Assembly: GCA_021162325.1 (NCBI GenBank)
Contig: JAGGYV010000099.1
Span: 1-14,122, forward strand
DNA length: 14,122 nucleotides
Origin: Desulfobacteraceae bacterium
Lineage (GTDB): Bacteria; Desulfobacterota; Desulfobacteria; Desulfobacterales; Desulfosalsimonadaceae
Direction: 5' to 3'
Shown: in pieces, positions 1 to 6,701 of the stretch
Numbering within the stretch: the stretch's first letter is position 1
Layout: every line of letters begins with the position of its first letter
Notes under the pieces: model-generated
Seen by the model: only the letters and a program-made list of their open reading frames with translations
Databases searched by the model: none
What the model was told of the DNA's origin: nothing
Made by a program: the position numbers and the translations under genes

Positions 1-127
1 CAAAAACAGGCATTCCTTCCCTGACCAGAAAAATCAGGATCATACAGAGAATGGCAATGGATACAAATGCCAGTATAAAAAAGATGTACTTAATCGCCCT
101 GTCTTTAATCTGTCGCTTGTTATTCAT
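1..127 (-). CDS. pstC: Phosphate ABC transporter permease PstC, N-terminal fragment (cut by window edge)
   Basis: Only the first 42 or so codons are visible. They read as a short basic cytoplasmic head (NNKRQIKDRAIKY) followed by a hydrophobic helix (IFFILAFVSIAILCMILIFL) and REGMPVF, which is how PstC permeases begin; the gene then leaves the window at base 1. PstC would pair with PstA to form the inner-membrane phosphate channel. Two adjacent ATG codons (128-130 and 125-127) can start it. The AGGTG on the minus strand at 136-132 leaves only one base before the first ATG but four before the second, so I chose the second. It lies downstream of pstS on the same strand, with a repeat element in between. 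The call rests on context as well as on the short N-terminus. Confidence 0.75.
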   Translation of the reverse strand, partial: MNNKRQIKDRAIKYIFFILAFVSIAILCMILIFLVREGMPVF

Positions 128-155
128 CATACACCTGAATTAAAGAAATTGATCC

Positions 156-303
156 AATGGCAAAGTAAAAAGCTTCACCAGTCACATACAATTGGCAAGG
201 CGCGCAAGTCATGAGGAGCGAGGCGTACGAATGTACGTTGAGTGACAAAAGATGCAGCGCAACCCAAAAGCTCAAATAGACATTAGGCTTTTCCCGAAGC
301 CAT
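156..303 (-). repeat. Dispersed inverted-repeat element, copy 1 (pstS-pstC gap)
   Basis: This 148-bp stretch matches the element at 8811-8963 in the same plus-strand order. It shares GGCGCGCAA near 199-207, paired CGTAC/GTAC blocks near 224-238, GATGCAGCGCAAC at 251-263 and the end CGAAGCCAT at 295-303. Its left end (156-173, ATGGC then GTAAAAAG) is a degenerate inverted copy of the right end. The right end forms a small hairpin, GGCTT/AAGCC. It overlaps the first base of the pstS stop codon (303-305). The gap 128-302 holds no gene. Confidence 0.7.
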
Positions 304-1121
304 TAATACAACGGGACATACCCGGCCTCCGCCACAATCTTCTGCCCTTTGGCCGGATGCATTACAAAATTGATAAATTTTAATGTGGTACCTGTGGGCC
401 ATCCCTTGGTGAACATATACAGTATCCGACTGACCGGATATGATCCGGACATGGCATTTTCAGCAGACGCTTTAATTCCGTCAACTGTTAATGCCTTTAA
501 GTCTTTGTTCAGATAACTTATGCCTACATACCCGACCGCATAACTGTTTTTGGCAACCGACTGTGCCACCGCACCATTTGATGCCTGGAGCAGCGCTCCG
601 GGAAACACCCTTTTCTTTTTCATGACAATCTTTTCCCAAACTTCATAGGTGCCGGAGGAAGTATCCCTGGAAATCACGACAATTTTCTTGTCCAGCCCGC
701 CTAATTCTTTCCAGTTTTTAATTTTACCCATATAGATATCTTTAAGTTGCACTTTTGTCAGATTGCTGATCGGGTTTGACAGGTGAACCACCGGGACAAT
801 ACAGTCATACGCAATTCCGAAAGGAACCGGATACGTGCCCTTTTCTACGGCAAGCTTCACTTCCTTAACCTTTATAAAACGGGAAGCATCGGCAATATCG
901 GTTGTGCCGTCAATAATGGCCTTGATACCGTTGCCTGAACCACCCCCGGAAACAGACACATTCACATCCGGGTATACTTTCATAAACGCTTCTGCTGCTT
1001 TCTGGGCAATGGGAAGCACGGTGGTGGAGCCTTTGATCTCCAGATTTTCAGCCAATGCCCCTGTTGACAGAAAAAAAACAGACATTAAAACGGTAACTAC
1101 TTTTAAAAAATTGATCTTCAT
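303..1121 (-). CDS. pstS: Phosphate ABC transporter substrate-binding protein PstS
   Basis: 272-residue periplasmic phosphate receptor that delivers phosphate to the PstCAB transporter. Residues 1-24 are a signal peptide: a Lys-containing head, a hydrophobic core and a likely cleavage after ALA before Glu25. The mature part shows the phosphate-binding loops of the family: KGSTTVLPIA (30-39), GGGSGNGI (59-66), DASR (78-81) and RDTSSGT (152-158). The length fits the shorter PstS branch common outside enterobacteria. A strong ribosome site, AAGGAGG, lies about 9 bases upstream of the ATG. The gene is first in a minus-strand unit with pstC behind it and is divergent from phoB across a gap with a PhoB-box-like site, so control by phosphate starvation is likely. 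It is intact. The stop codon overlaps the end of a repeat element. Confidence 0.95.
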   Translation of the reverse strand: MKINFLKVVTVLMSVFFLSTGALAENLEIKGSTTVLPIAQKAAEAFMKVYPDVNVSVSGGGSGNGIKAIIDGTTDIADASRFIKVKEVKLAVEKGTYPVPFGIAYDCIVPVVHLSNPISNLTKVQLKDIYMGKIKNWKELGGLDKKIVVISRDTSSGTYEVWEKIVMKKKRVFPGALLQASNGAVAQSVAKNSYAVGYVGISYLNKDLKALTVDGIKASAENAMSGSYPVSRILYMFTKGWPTGTTLKFINFVMHPAKGQKIVAEAGYVPLY

Positions 1122-1346
1122 TGGTTAATTCCTCCTTTTTTGTTATATAATGTACTAAATAATTTCTATTTTTTACTGAAATGATACCTGATAATAAGCC
1201 TTGAATTTGACGATTATGTTACGAAATGCTGAAGATATAATGACATTAAATGTCACCCAATTGTCACACAACACACATCGAATCGTGATGATTAATAGAT
1301 AGTTAACTTTATGAATGAAAATAAACGAAAATAGCAGGAACATAAA
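1122..1346. promoter_or_regulatory. Divergent pstS/phoB promoter region
   Basis: This 225-base AT-rich gap separates two divergent genes and must hold both promoters. On the minus side, TACATTATAT near 1157-1148 is a possible -10 region for pstS, followed by the strong AAGGAGG site. On the plus side, a PhoB-type direct repeat sits at 1250-1267. No convincing -10 hexamer for phoB stands out at the usual distance. A short palindrome, TGACAT-TAA-ATGTCA (1241-1255), overlaps the repeat and gives a half-site on the other strand, so one PhoB cluster could serve both directions. That last point is inference. Confidence 0.55.
1250..1267 (+). promoter_or_regulatory. Pho box (PhoB-binding direct repeat)
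   Basis: The sequence reads ATGTCAC-CCAA-TTGTCAC: two 7-base units with a 4-base spacer and an 11-base period. This is the layout and near-consensus of the enterobacterial PhoB box (CTGTCAT, AT-rich 4-mer, CTGTCAY). It lies 80 bases upstream of the phoB start. It suggests autoregulation of phoB and possibly activation of pstS. Confidence 0.7.
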
Positions 1347-2036
1347 ATGACAAAAACGATACTGGTCGTTGAAGATGAAAAAGATATTCTAAACCTGATT
1401 GAGTGGCATTTACGGGCAGAGGAATATTCTGTTTTAAAGGCTAAAGACGGCATAAAAGGGTTGAACCTGGCTGTTGAACAATTGCCGGACCTTATCATTC
1501 TGGACCTCATGCTCCCCGGTATGGATGGTCTGCAAATCTGCAAGGCCTTGAAAAAAAATCAGAAAACAGAAAATATTCCAGTGGTGATGCTGACCGCCAA
1601 AGGAGAAGAAGTAGACCGGATTGTCGGCCTGGAACTGGGTGCGGATGATTATATGGTTAAACCGTTTTCTCCCCGGGAACTTACGCTTCGCGTCCGGGCG
1701 ATTCTTAAACGGTTTGACAATAAATCAGAAGCCCCGGAAGCAGTAAAACTGAAATACAAGGATCTGCTGATTGACATGGACAGCTACAGAGTCTGGATTC
1801 AGGAAAAAGAAATCGCCCTGACAGTAACAGAGTTCAAACTTCTGCAGGAACTGCTCCAGAATAAAGGAAGGGTGCGGACCCGGGACCAGCTTTTAGATCG
1901 CGTATGGGGTTATCAATTTGACGGATATGCCAGAACTGTTGATACCCACATCCGGAGACTCAGACAAAAAATTGGCGAAGAATACGCGGATGCCATTGAG
2001 ACGGTAAGGGGCATTGGCTATCGATTTAAGGAATAA
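1347..2036 (+). CDS. phoB: Phosphate regulon response regulator PhoB
   Basis: 229-residue OmpR/PhoB-type response regulator. The receiver domain (about 4-118) shows the acidic pocket E9-D10-E11, the phospho-acceptor D53 in LIILDLMLPGMDG, the switch residue T83 and the conserved K105 in MVKPF. The C-terminal winged-helix domain (about 130-228) has the typical VTEFKLLQEL and RTVDTHIRRLRQKIG helices that bind DNA, and ends in ETVRGIGYRFKE. Phosphorylated PhoB binds direct repeats such as the one at 1250-1267. The start ATG follows an AGCAGGA site. The partner kinase gene phoR follows after 111 bases, and pstS is divergent, which favours PhoB over other OmpR-family regulators. The gene is intact. 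Confidence 0.93.
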   Translation: MTKTILVVEDEKDILNLIEWHLRAEEYSVLKAKDGIKGLNLAVEQLPDLIILDLMLPGMDGLQICKALKKNQKTENIPVVMLTAKGEEVDRIVGLELGADDYMVKPFSPRELTLRVRAILKRFDNKSEAPEAVKLKYKDLLIDMDSYRVWIQEKEIALTVTEFKLLQELLQNKGRVRTRDQLLDRVWGYQFDGYARTVDTHIRRLRQKIGEEYADAIETVRGIGYRFKE

Positions 2037-2115
2037 TCATGACTTCGCAAAAAGTCCCATGTCTATTTTAGTTTTGGGTTGCACTGCATTATTCTTAACT
2101 GCATTTTTGCATAGG
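2037..2115 (+). repeat. Dispersed inverted-repeat element, copy 2 (partial, phoB-phoR gap)
   Basis: It starts directly after the phoB stop with TCATGACTTCGCAAAAAGTC, the terminal motif of the family. It then shares an ATGTCTATTT block, TTTTGGGTTGC and CTGCAT with the reverse complement of copy 1. After about 2089 the similarity fades, so the distal half is missing or rearranged. Its end can fold as GACTT/AAGTC. A weak second hairpin joins CCCATGTC (2056-2063) to GACATTGGG (2114-2122). Confidence 0.6.
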
Positions 2116-2147
2116 ACATTGGGTACAGATTCAACAAGAGGAAATAT

Positions 2148-3938
2148 ATGAAATCAATTCGTTTCAGAACACGGCTGATGCTGTCTTTCTGGGTTATCTT
2201 AATACTGTCTTCATGTATCCCTGCGTATTATATTTTCCAGACCCTTGAGAATGACATTTATAAAGAAGCCAAAACCAATGCATTTACCCAGCTTGATTTT
2301 ATCCATTGGATTCTGGCGGGCAAGCCAGTTGATAAAAATAACCAGGCTTTTTACCAATTAGACCAATGGTGTAAAGAAGTCGCTAAACAGCTCAATTACC
2401 GGATCACCGTTATTGCCGCCGGCGGGAAAGTCATCGCGGATTCGGATGTCGCGTATGATAAAATAAAATCAATGGATAATCACGCAAGTCGGGAAGAAAT
2501 TATCAATGCCCGAAAATCCGGACAGGCATCAAGCATCCGTTACAGCATTACCCTTAAGCGAAAACTGATTTATGCGGCAAAAAACATCAGCCTGGCCAAT
2601 GTCCCATCCGGTGTTCTCAGAGTGGCGATCCCTCTCTCCACGGTCGAGTCCCGGCTGGGATATTTCAGCCGCCAGTTTTTAGGAATCCTGTTTGTTATTT
2701 TTATTATTTCCACATTACTCAGCGTATTTCTGGCGAGACGACTGGAAAAACCGATACTTGATATCATCCAGGCGGCTAACGCCATTGGTGAAGGTAATTT
2801 TGACAAACAACTGGATATTGAAACCGGTGCGGAATTTTCTCAGCTTTCTGCCTGTATCAACGAAATGTCAAATAAAATTCAACAGCACATTCAACAGATA
2901 ATCGAACAGAAACAAGAGCTTGAAGCCGTGCTGGAAGGCATGGTCGAAGGCGTAATGCTCTTGGATAAGTACGGTAAAATAAAAGCTACCAACCAGGCAC
3001 TGACCTGGATTGCCAAATGCGTGCCTTCGTGTGTTGGCCGACGCCCCATGGAAGTTTTTTTAAATCCTGAAATCCAGGAATCCTGCAACCGGATCCTGGA
3101 AGGAAAGGATGCGATCAAGCGCAAAGTAGAAATTGACAATGAAACAATTTACGAAGTCAACCTGGTAAAAATCCCGGATGGCGGTGCGGTGGTGGTTTTT
3201 CATGATATCAGTGAACTGGTCCGCCTTGAAAAAATCCGCCAGGACTTTGTTGCCAATGTATCCCATGAACTCAGAACCCCGCTGACGTCAATTAAAGGAT
3301 ATGCGGAAACCCTGCTGGATGAAAAATTCCGGGCATCGGATCAATCAGAGTCGTTTATTAAAACCATTGTGAAAAACGCCGATCAAATGGCTAATATCGT
3401 CAATGACCTTCTTGAACTGACAAAATTGCAGCAACAGCAGAAAAAAACCTTACAAATGTCAGAAATAAATGCTTCGGCATGTTTTTCAGCCGCCTGGGAA
3501 ACCTGCATGCTCATGTTAAAGGAAAAACAAATTCAGGTTGACAACCGGATGCCGGATTCCGTTCATGTTATGGCTATAGACAATTCACTGATTCAGGTAT
3601 TTCGAAATCTATTAGATAATGCCATTCGGCACAGTCCTTCAGGAACAAAAATAACTGTTTTTGCTGAAATTGGTAGCGAGGTTGTCATCTTTGGTGTTGC
3701 CGATGAAGGCACCGGCATTCCCCAGTTGCACCAGAAACGAATTTTTGAACGGTTTTACCGGGTAGACAAGGAGCGAAGCCGGGATTCCGGTGGCACCGGT
3801 CTGGGGCTTTCCATCTGCAAAAATGCACTAACCGGGATGGGCGGAAAAATCTGGGTTAAAAGCCCGCCGGATGACCAGCTAAATGGTTCTGTTTTCTGTT
3901 TTACACTGAATACGCCGATGCCAGTCGAGTCTTTATAA
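2148..3938 (+). CDS. phoR: Phosphate regulon sensor histidine kinase PhoR
   Basis: 596-residue membrane histidine kinase. Visible parts in order: a first membrane helix (about 10-30), an extracytoplasmic segment of about 145 residues, a second helix (about 177-196), a HAMP linker (about 197-248), a PAS-like domain (about 255-355, starting near LEAVLEGMVEGVMLLD), the HisKA dimerisation domain with the phospho-acceptor His373 in VSHELRTPLTSIKGY, and a HATPase domain with Asn491 in the N-box (NLLDNAIRHSP), DEGTGIP and GGTGLGLSICKN. It would phosphorylate PhoB in low phosphate. The extracytoplasmic domain makes it the long PhoR type seen in Gram-positives and many deltaproteobacteria, unlike the short enterobacterial form. 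The start ATG follows AAGAGGAAAT. Assignment as PhoR rather than another kinase rests on its position between phoB and pstB. Confidence 0.9.
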   Translation: MKSIRFRTRLMLSFWVILILSSCIPAYYIFQTLENDIYKEAKTNAFTQLDFIHWILAGKPVDKNNQAFYQLDQWCKEVAKQLNYRITVIAAGGKVIADSDVAYDKIKSMDNHASREEIINARKSGQASSIRYSITLKRKLIYAAKNISLANVPSGVLRVAIPLSTVESRLGYFSRQFLGILFVIFIISTLLSVFLARRLEKPILDIIQAANAIGEGNFDKQLDIETGAEFSQLSACINEMSNKIQQHIQQIIEQKQELEAVLEGMVEGVMLLDKYGKIKATNQALTWIAKCVPSCVGRRPMEVFLNPEIQESCNRILEGKDAIKRKVEIDNETIYEVNLVKIPDGGAVVVFHDISELVRLEKIRQDFVANVSHELRTPLTSIKGYAETLLDEKFRASDQSESFIKTIVKNADQMANIVNDLLELTKLQQQQKKTLQMSEINASACFSAAWETCMLMLKEKQIQVDNRMPDSVHVMAIDNSLIQVFRNLLDNAIRHSPSGTKITVFAEIGSEVVIFGVADEGTGIPQLHQKRIFERFYRVDKERSRDSGGTGLGLSICKNALTGMGGKIWVKSPPDDQLNGSVFCFTLNTPMPVESL

Positions 3939-3957
3939 TAATTGGCAACAAGGGATG

Positions 3958-3976
3958 ATGGCTTCGTAAAAAATCC
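3958..3976 (+). repeat. End fragment of the dispersed inverted-repeat element after phoR
   Basis: The stretch ATGATGGCTTCGTAAAAAAT matches the terminal motif of the elements at 2037 and 8944-8963 almost base for base. It starts about 19 bases after the phoR stop. No matching inner part or second end follows; a REP pair begins about 20 bases later. It is therefore a solo end or remnant. Confidence 0.55.
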
Positions 3977-3995
3977 CAAATAACTGTAAAAACAA

Positions 3996-4060
3996 GTAGG
4001 TCGGGATTCCATTCCCGACAACTGAGAGATGCCGATTGCCGGGTAAAAAACCCGGCCTAC
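3996..4060. repeat. Inverted pair of GTAG-type REP palindromes (class 1)
   Basis: The left unit is GTAG (3996-3999) followed by the palindrome GTCGGGA/TCCCGAC (4000-4019). The right unit is its mirror on the other strand: stem GCCGGGT/ACCCGGC (4038-4056) followed by CTAC (4057-4060), which is GTAG read in reverse. A GTAG guide next to an imperfect hairpin, arranged head to head, is the hallmark of REP/BIME elements moved by RAYT-type Y1 transposases. No such transposase is in this window. The unit lies in the phoR-pstB gap and could act as an mRNA stabiliser or attenuator. Confidence 0.7.
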
Positions 4061-4115
4061 ACACTAATCATTATTTATTGGGGCAGTGACGCGAAAAACA
4101 ATAAGGAAAAATTGA

Positions 4116-4877
4116 ATGGAAATTTCACCAAAGTTTACCGCCCGGCACTTAGATTTTTATTACGAAGATTTCAAGGCGCTGGACGATATATCTATTACCA
4201 TTAATATCAATGAGGTCACCGCATTGATCGGTCCTTCCGGGTGCGGTAAAAGCACTTTTTTGAGATGCTTAAACCGGATGAATGACCTGATTTCCGGAAC
4301 CCGGGTAGAAGGCGATGTCCGTCTTGACGGAGAAGACATTTACGAAAAGAAAATTGATGTGGTCAGCTTAAGACGCCGGGTGGGAATGGTTTTTCAAAAG
4401 CCCAACCCGTTTCCCAAAACCATTTTTGAAAACGTGGCTTACGGGCTGCGGGTAAACGGAATCAAGGACAAAAAGGTTTTAAAAGACCGCGTTGAAAAAG
4501 CGCTCAAACAATCCGCGCTCTGGGATGAAGTCAAGGATCGGATCAATGATTCAGCCTTAGGGCTGTCCGGCGGACAACAGCAGCGCCTTTGTATTGCCAG
4601 GGCTTTGGCGGTTGAACCGGATGTGCTGCTGATGGATGAGCCGGCATCCTCATTAGATCCCATCGCCACACAAAAAATTGAAGACTTGATTCATGAGTTG
4701 AAAAAAAACTTTACCATTATCATTGTGACGCATAGCATGCAGCAGGCGGCCAGGGTTTCGGATATCACGGCTTTTTTTTACATGGGAAAACTGATCGAAA
4801 CCGGAGACACGGAAACAATATTTACCCGGCCTTCATTGAAACAGACGGAGGACTATATCACCGGTCGCTTCGGCTAA
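4116..4877 (+). CDS. pstB: Phosphate ABC transporter ATP-binding protein PstB
   Basis: 253-residue ATPase that powers phosphate import with PstS, PstC and PstA at the inner membrane. All ABC motifs are intact: Walker A GPSGCGKST (39-47), Q-loop Gln94 in MVFQKPNPFP, signature LSGGQQQR (150-157), Walker B VLLMDEPASSLDP (170-182) and the switch His206 in THSMQQAARVSD. The FQKPNPFP, THSMQQAARVSD and FYMGKLIE stretches are diagnostic of PstB rather than of general ABC importers, and the length is normal. It is on the plus strand behind phoR, away from pstS and pstC, so the transporter genes are split across both arms of the locus. The start ATG follows AAGGAAAAATTGA. Whether it is transcribed only from phoB or also from its own promoter cannot be seen. 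Confidence 0.95.
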   Translation: MEISPKFTARHLDFYYEDFKALDDISITININEVTALIGPSGCGKSTFLRCLNRMNDLISGTRVEGDVRLDGEDIYEKKIDVVSLRRRVGMVFQKPNPFPKTIFENVAYGLRVNGIKDKKVLKDRVEKALKQSALWDEVKDRINDSALGLSGGQQQRLCIARALAVEPDVLLMDEPASSLDPIATQKIEDLIHELKKNFTIIIVTHSMQQAARVSDITAFFYMGKLIETGDTETIFTRPSLKQTEDYITGRFG

Positions 4878-4989
4878 CCTTTCTCATGCCTGATTCGTCC
4901 ATCTGCTGCGTTATAAGCGGTTCGCGGTAAAACTGCTACAGCTTCACCCCTTATGCCTTGCATAATGAACGAATCAGATGTGAGAAACC
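4878..4989. repeat. 112-bp hairpin element with 25-bp imperfect inverted ends
   Basis: The arms at 4878-4902 and 4965-4989 match in 19 of 25 positions when one is reverse-complemented; the best core is CTGATTCGT. The inner 62 bases contain a second, weaker inverted pair (GCTGCGTTATAAG near 4904-4916 and CTTATGCCTTGCA near 4950-4962). It begins right after the pstB stop codon and fills most of the pstB-phoU gap. It is not followed by a T-run, so it is not a classical terminator. It looks like a short non-autonomous repeat. Confidence 0.55.
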
Positions 4990-5049
4990 AAAAGTAGAGA
5001 GATTTCTTATTAGCCAGAGCATTCCGGGTGGGAAAAATAGGGAGAAAAA

Positions 5050-5736
5050 ATGGAACGAAATTTTATAAAAGAACTCGATGACCTGAAAATGACTTTGCTT
5101 AACATGGCCGCATTGACCCACCGCGCGTTTGGAAAAGCAACACAGGCATATTTAAAAAGAGACGAAACACTGGCCCGGACCGTTATTGCCGGTGACAGGG
5201 AAATCAACAACCTGGAACTCAAAATAGACCAGATCGTATTAAAATTGCTGGCACTGGAACAGCCAATGGCCAGAGATCTACGTTTTATCCTCGGGGCGAC
5301 CAAGATCAGCAAGGAACTGGAGCGGATTGCCGACCAGGCAGTGAATATTGCCGAGCGGTCTCTTTTTTTATGCCAGCACCCGCCGCTGGCTCATTTACCG
5401 GCTATGGAACAATTAATCGAAGTGACTGACGCGATGCTTGATGCGGCTATCACATCTTTTGTGGAAGATGACACCCAAAAAGCCATCAAACTCCGTCAGA
5501 TGGATGATATTGCGGATAAACATACCCTTGAAGTGCTTCAAGCACTCATTAACAATATGGTGAAAAGCACGCCGGGCGCTGAAAAACGGATCTTAAACAC
5601 CCAGCGGTCGATTCAGACGATTATCATTTCAAGGTGCCTGGAACGCGTGGGGGACCTTGCCACCAATATCGGAGAACATGTGGCGTTTATTGTTGAAGCG
5701 ATTAATATTAAGCATCAGAAAATTGATTTTGAATAA
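5050..5736 (+). CDS. phoU: Phosphate signalling regulator PhoU
   Basis: 228-residue all-helical cytoplasmic protein with the two PhoU three-helix repeats. The metal-binding motifs are visible in each: ELERIADQAVNIAE (89-102) in the first and RCLERVGDLATNIGEHV (195-211) in the second, both with the E-x-R-x-x-D core. The length is close to the usual 220-240. PhoU links the transport state of PstSCAB to PhoR and dampens phosphate uptake when phosphate is plentiful. It lies downstream of pstB on the same strand, the usual order, and closes the plus-strand arm. The ATG at 5050 follows AGGGAGAAAAA, a good ribosome site. The C-terminus ends 11 bases from the stop of the convergent pseudouridine synthase gene. 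Confidence 0.94.
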   Translation: MERNFIKELDDLKMTLLNMAALTHRAFGKATQAYLKRDETLARTVIAGDREINNLELKIDQIVLKLLALEQPMARDLRFILGATKISKELERIADQAVNIAERSLFLCQHPPLAHLPAMEQLIEVTDAMLDAAITSFVEDDTQKAIKLRQMDDIADKHTLEVLQALINNMVKSTPGAEKRILNTQRSIQTIIISRCLERVGDLATNIGEHVAFIVEAINIKHQKIDFE

Positions 5737-5746
5737 TGATGGCTTC
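5737..5746 (+). repeat. Possible terminal remnant of the dispersed element after phoU
   Basis: TGATGGCTTC directly after the phoU stop codon equals the outermost ten bases of the repeat family that also follows pstS, phoB and phoR. Ten bases could match by chance; the repeated position next to a stop codon is the only reason to list it. Confidence 0.3.
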
Positions 5747-5747
5747 T

Positions 5748-6458
5748 TTATATACCGCAGGATTTACGCAATGCATTCACTTCATTTTGTGAAAGATGAC
5801 GCCACTGCCCTGTTTTCAGTTTGCCGATGTAAAGCGTTGAGATCCGGATCCGATGCAAGCTGGCCACCCGGTTATCAACTTTTTCAACCATACGGCGAAT
5901 CTGGCGTTTTCGCCCCTCTTTTAAAATGATTTTAAAACTGTTCTCAGCGATGCGGTCTATTTTTGCCGGTCGTGTTTTTTTATTTTCAATGACCACTCCT
6001 TGACGAAGGATTTCAAGAGATTTGTCACTTACAGACTTTAAGGTTTCAACCTCATATTCTTTTTCATGATCAAACGACGGATGGATCAACCGGTTATGCA
6101 GCTCACCGTCATTAGTCAGCAGCAAAAGGCCTGTGGAATCTTTATCCAGGCGGCCCACCGGATTTAAACGCACTTTGATATCAATCAGGTCAAAAACAAT
6201 TTTCCTTGTACCATGACTACGGCTGGTGATATATCCAGCCGGCTTATTCAGGATAATATAAATCTTTTGATCATTGATCCGGACAACTTTACCGTCCACT
6301 TCAACCCGGTCCTTTCCCGGATCGACCTGAACACCCTGCTGAATGACGGTTTCACCATTGACCGTTACCCGGCCTGATTTTATGTATTCTTCCCCTTTTC
6401 TTCGGGAACAAACCCCGGCCCCGGACAAATACTTCTGCAATCGAATTTTGTTATTCAT
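5748..6458 (-). CDS. rRNA pseudouridine synthase, RsuA/RluB/RluE/RluF family
   Basis: 236-residue RNA-modifying enzyme that isomerises a uridine in ribosomal RNA. The N-terminal S4 RNA-binding domain (about 4-60) reads RLQKYLSGAGVCSRRKGEEYI and ends near VEVDGKVV. The catalytic domain contains NKPAGYITS (71-79), the signature VGRLDKDSTGLLLLTNDGEL with catalytic Asp105, the KEY motif at 133-135 and EGRKRQIRRM (181-190). The length and motifs resemble RluB (23S rRNA, position 2605 in E. coli) slightly more than RsuA, but I cannot separate the subfamilies from the sequence alone, so no symbol is given. The ATG at 6458 has only a weak AGGCG-like site. The gene is convergent with phoU, with 11 bases between stops, and is not part of the phosphate system. 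Confidence 0.9.
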   Translation of the reverse strand: MNNKIRLQKYLSGAGVCSRRKGEEYIKSGRVTVNGETVIQQGVQVDPGKDRVEVDGKVVRINDQKIYIILNKPAGYITSRSHGTRKIVFDLIDIKVRLNPVGRLDKDSTGLLLLTNDGELHNRLIHPSFDHEKEYEVETLKSVSDKSLEILRQGVVIENKKTRPAKIDRIAENSFKIILKEGRKRQIRRMVEKVDNRVASLHRIRISTLYIGKLKTGQWRHLSQNEVNALRKSCGI

Positions 6459-6701
6459 TTTTTCGCCTGAATGCTGTGCGTTTAATCATTTCAAAATTTA
6501 CTATCATTGATCTGTTATCATTATTTTACAAAATGTTCTTCAAAAAAAATTATCCCTCCCTTTTCCCATATAAAAACAATGCACCAAATTGCTTTGCCAT
6601 TAATTTGTAACATAGACTTCTTTTTTTCTTCGTGATAATCATTCGATAAGAATAATAGTGCCCTGTATTTGTAGAACAATAAAAATACCAAAGGCTTAAA
6701 A

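Noticed and set aside
835..1128. A 97-codon plus-strand frame opposite pstS
   Set aside because: Fully antisense to pstS and covers its signal peptide and ribosome site; no independent support.
6632..6656. GATAATCATTCGATAAGAATAAT resembles a Fur box upstream of the YaiI-like gene
   Set aside because: Only parts match the Fur hexamer pattern, the region is AT-rich so chance matches are expected, and the gene has no known iron link.
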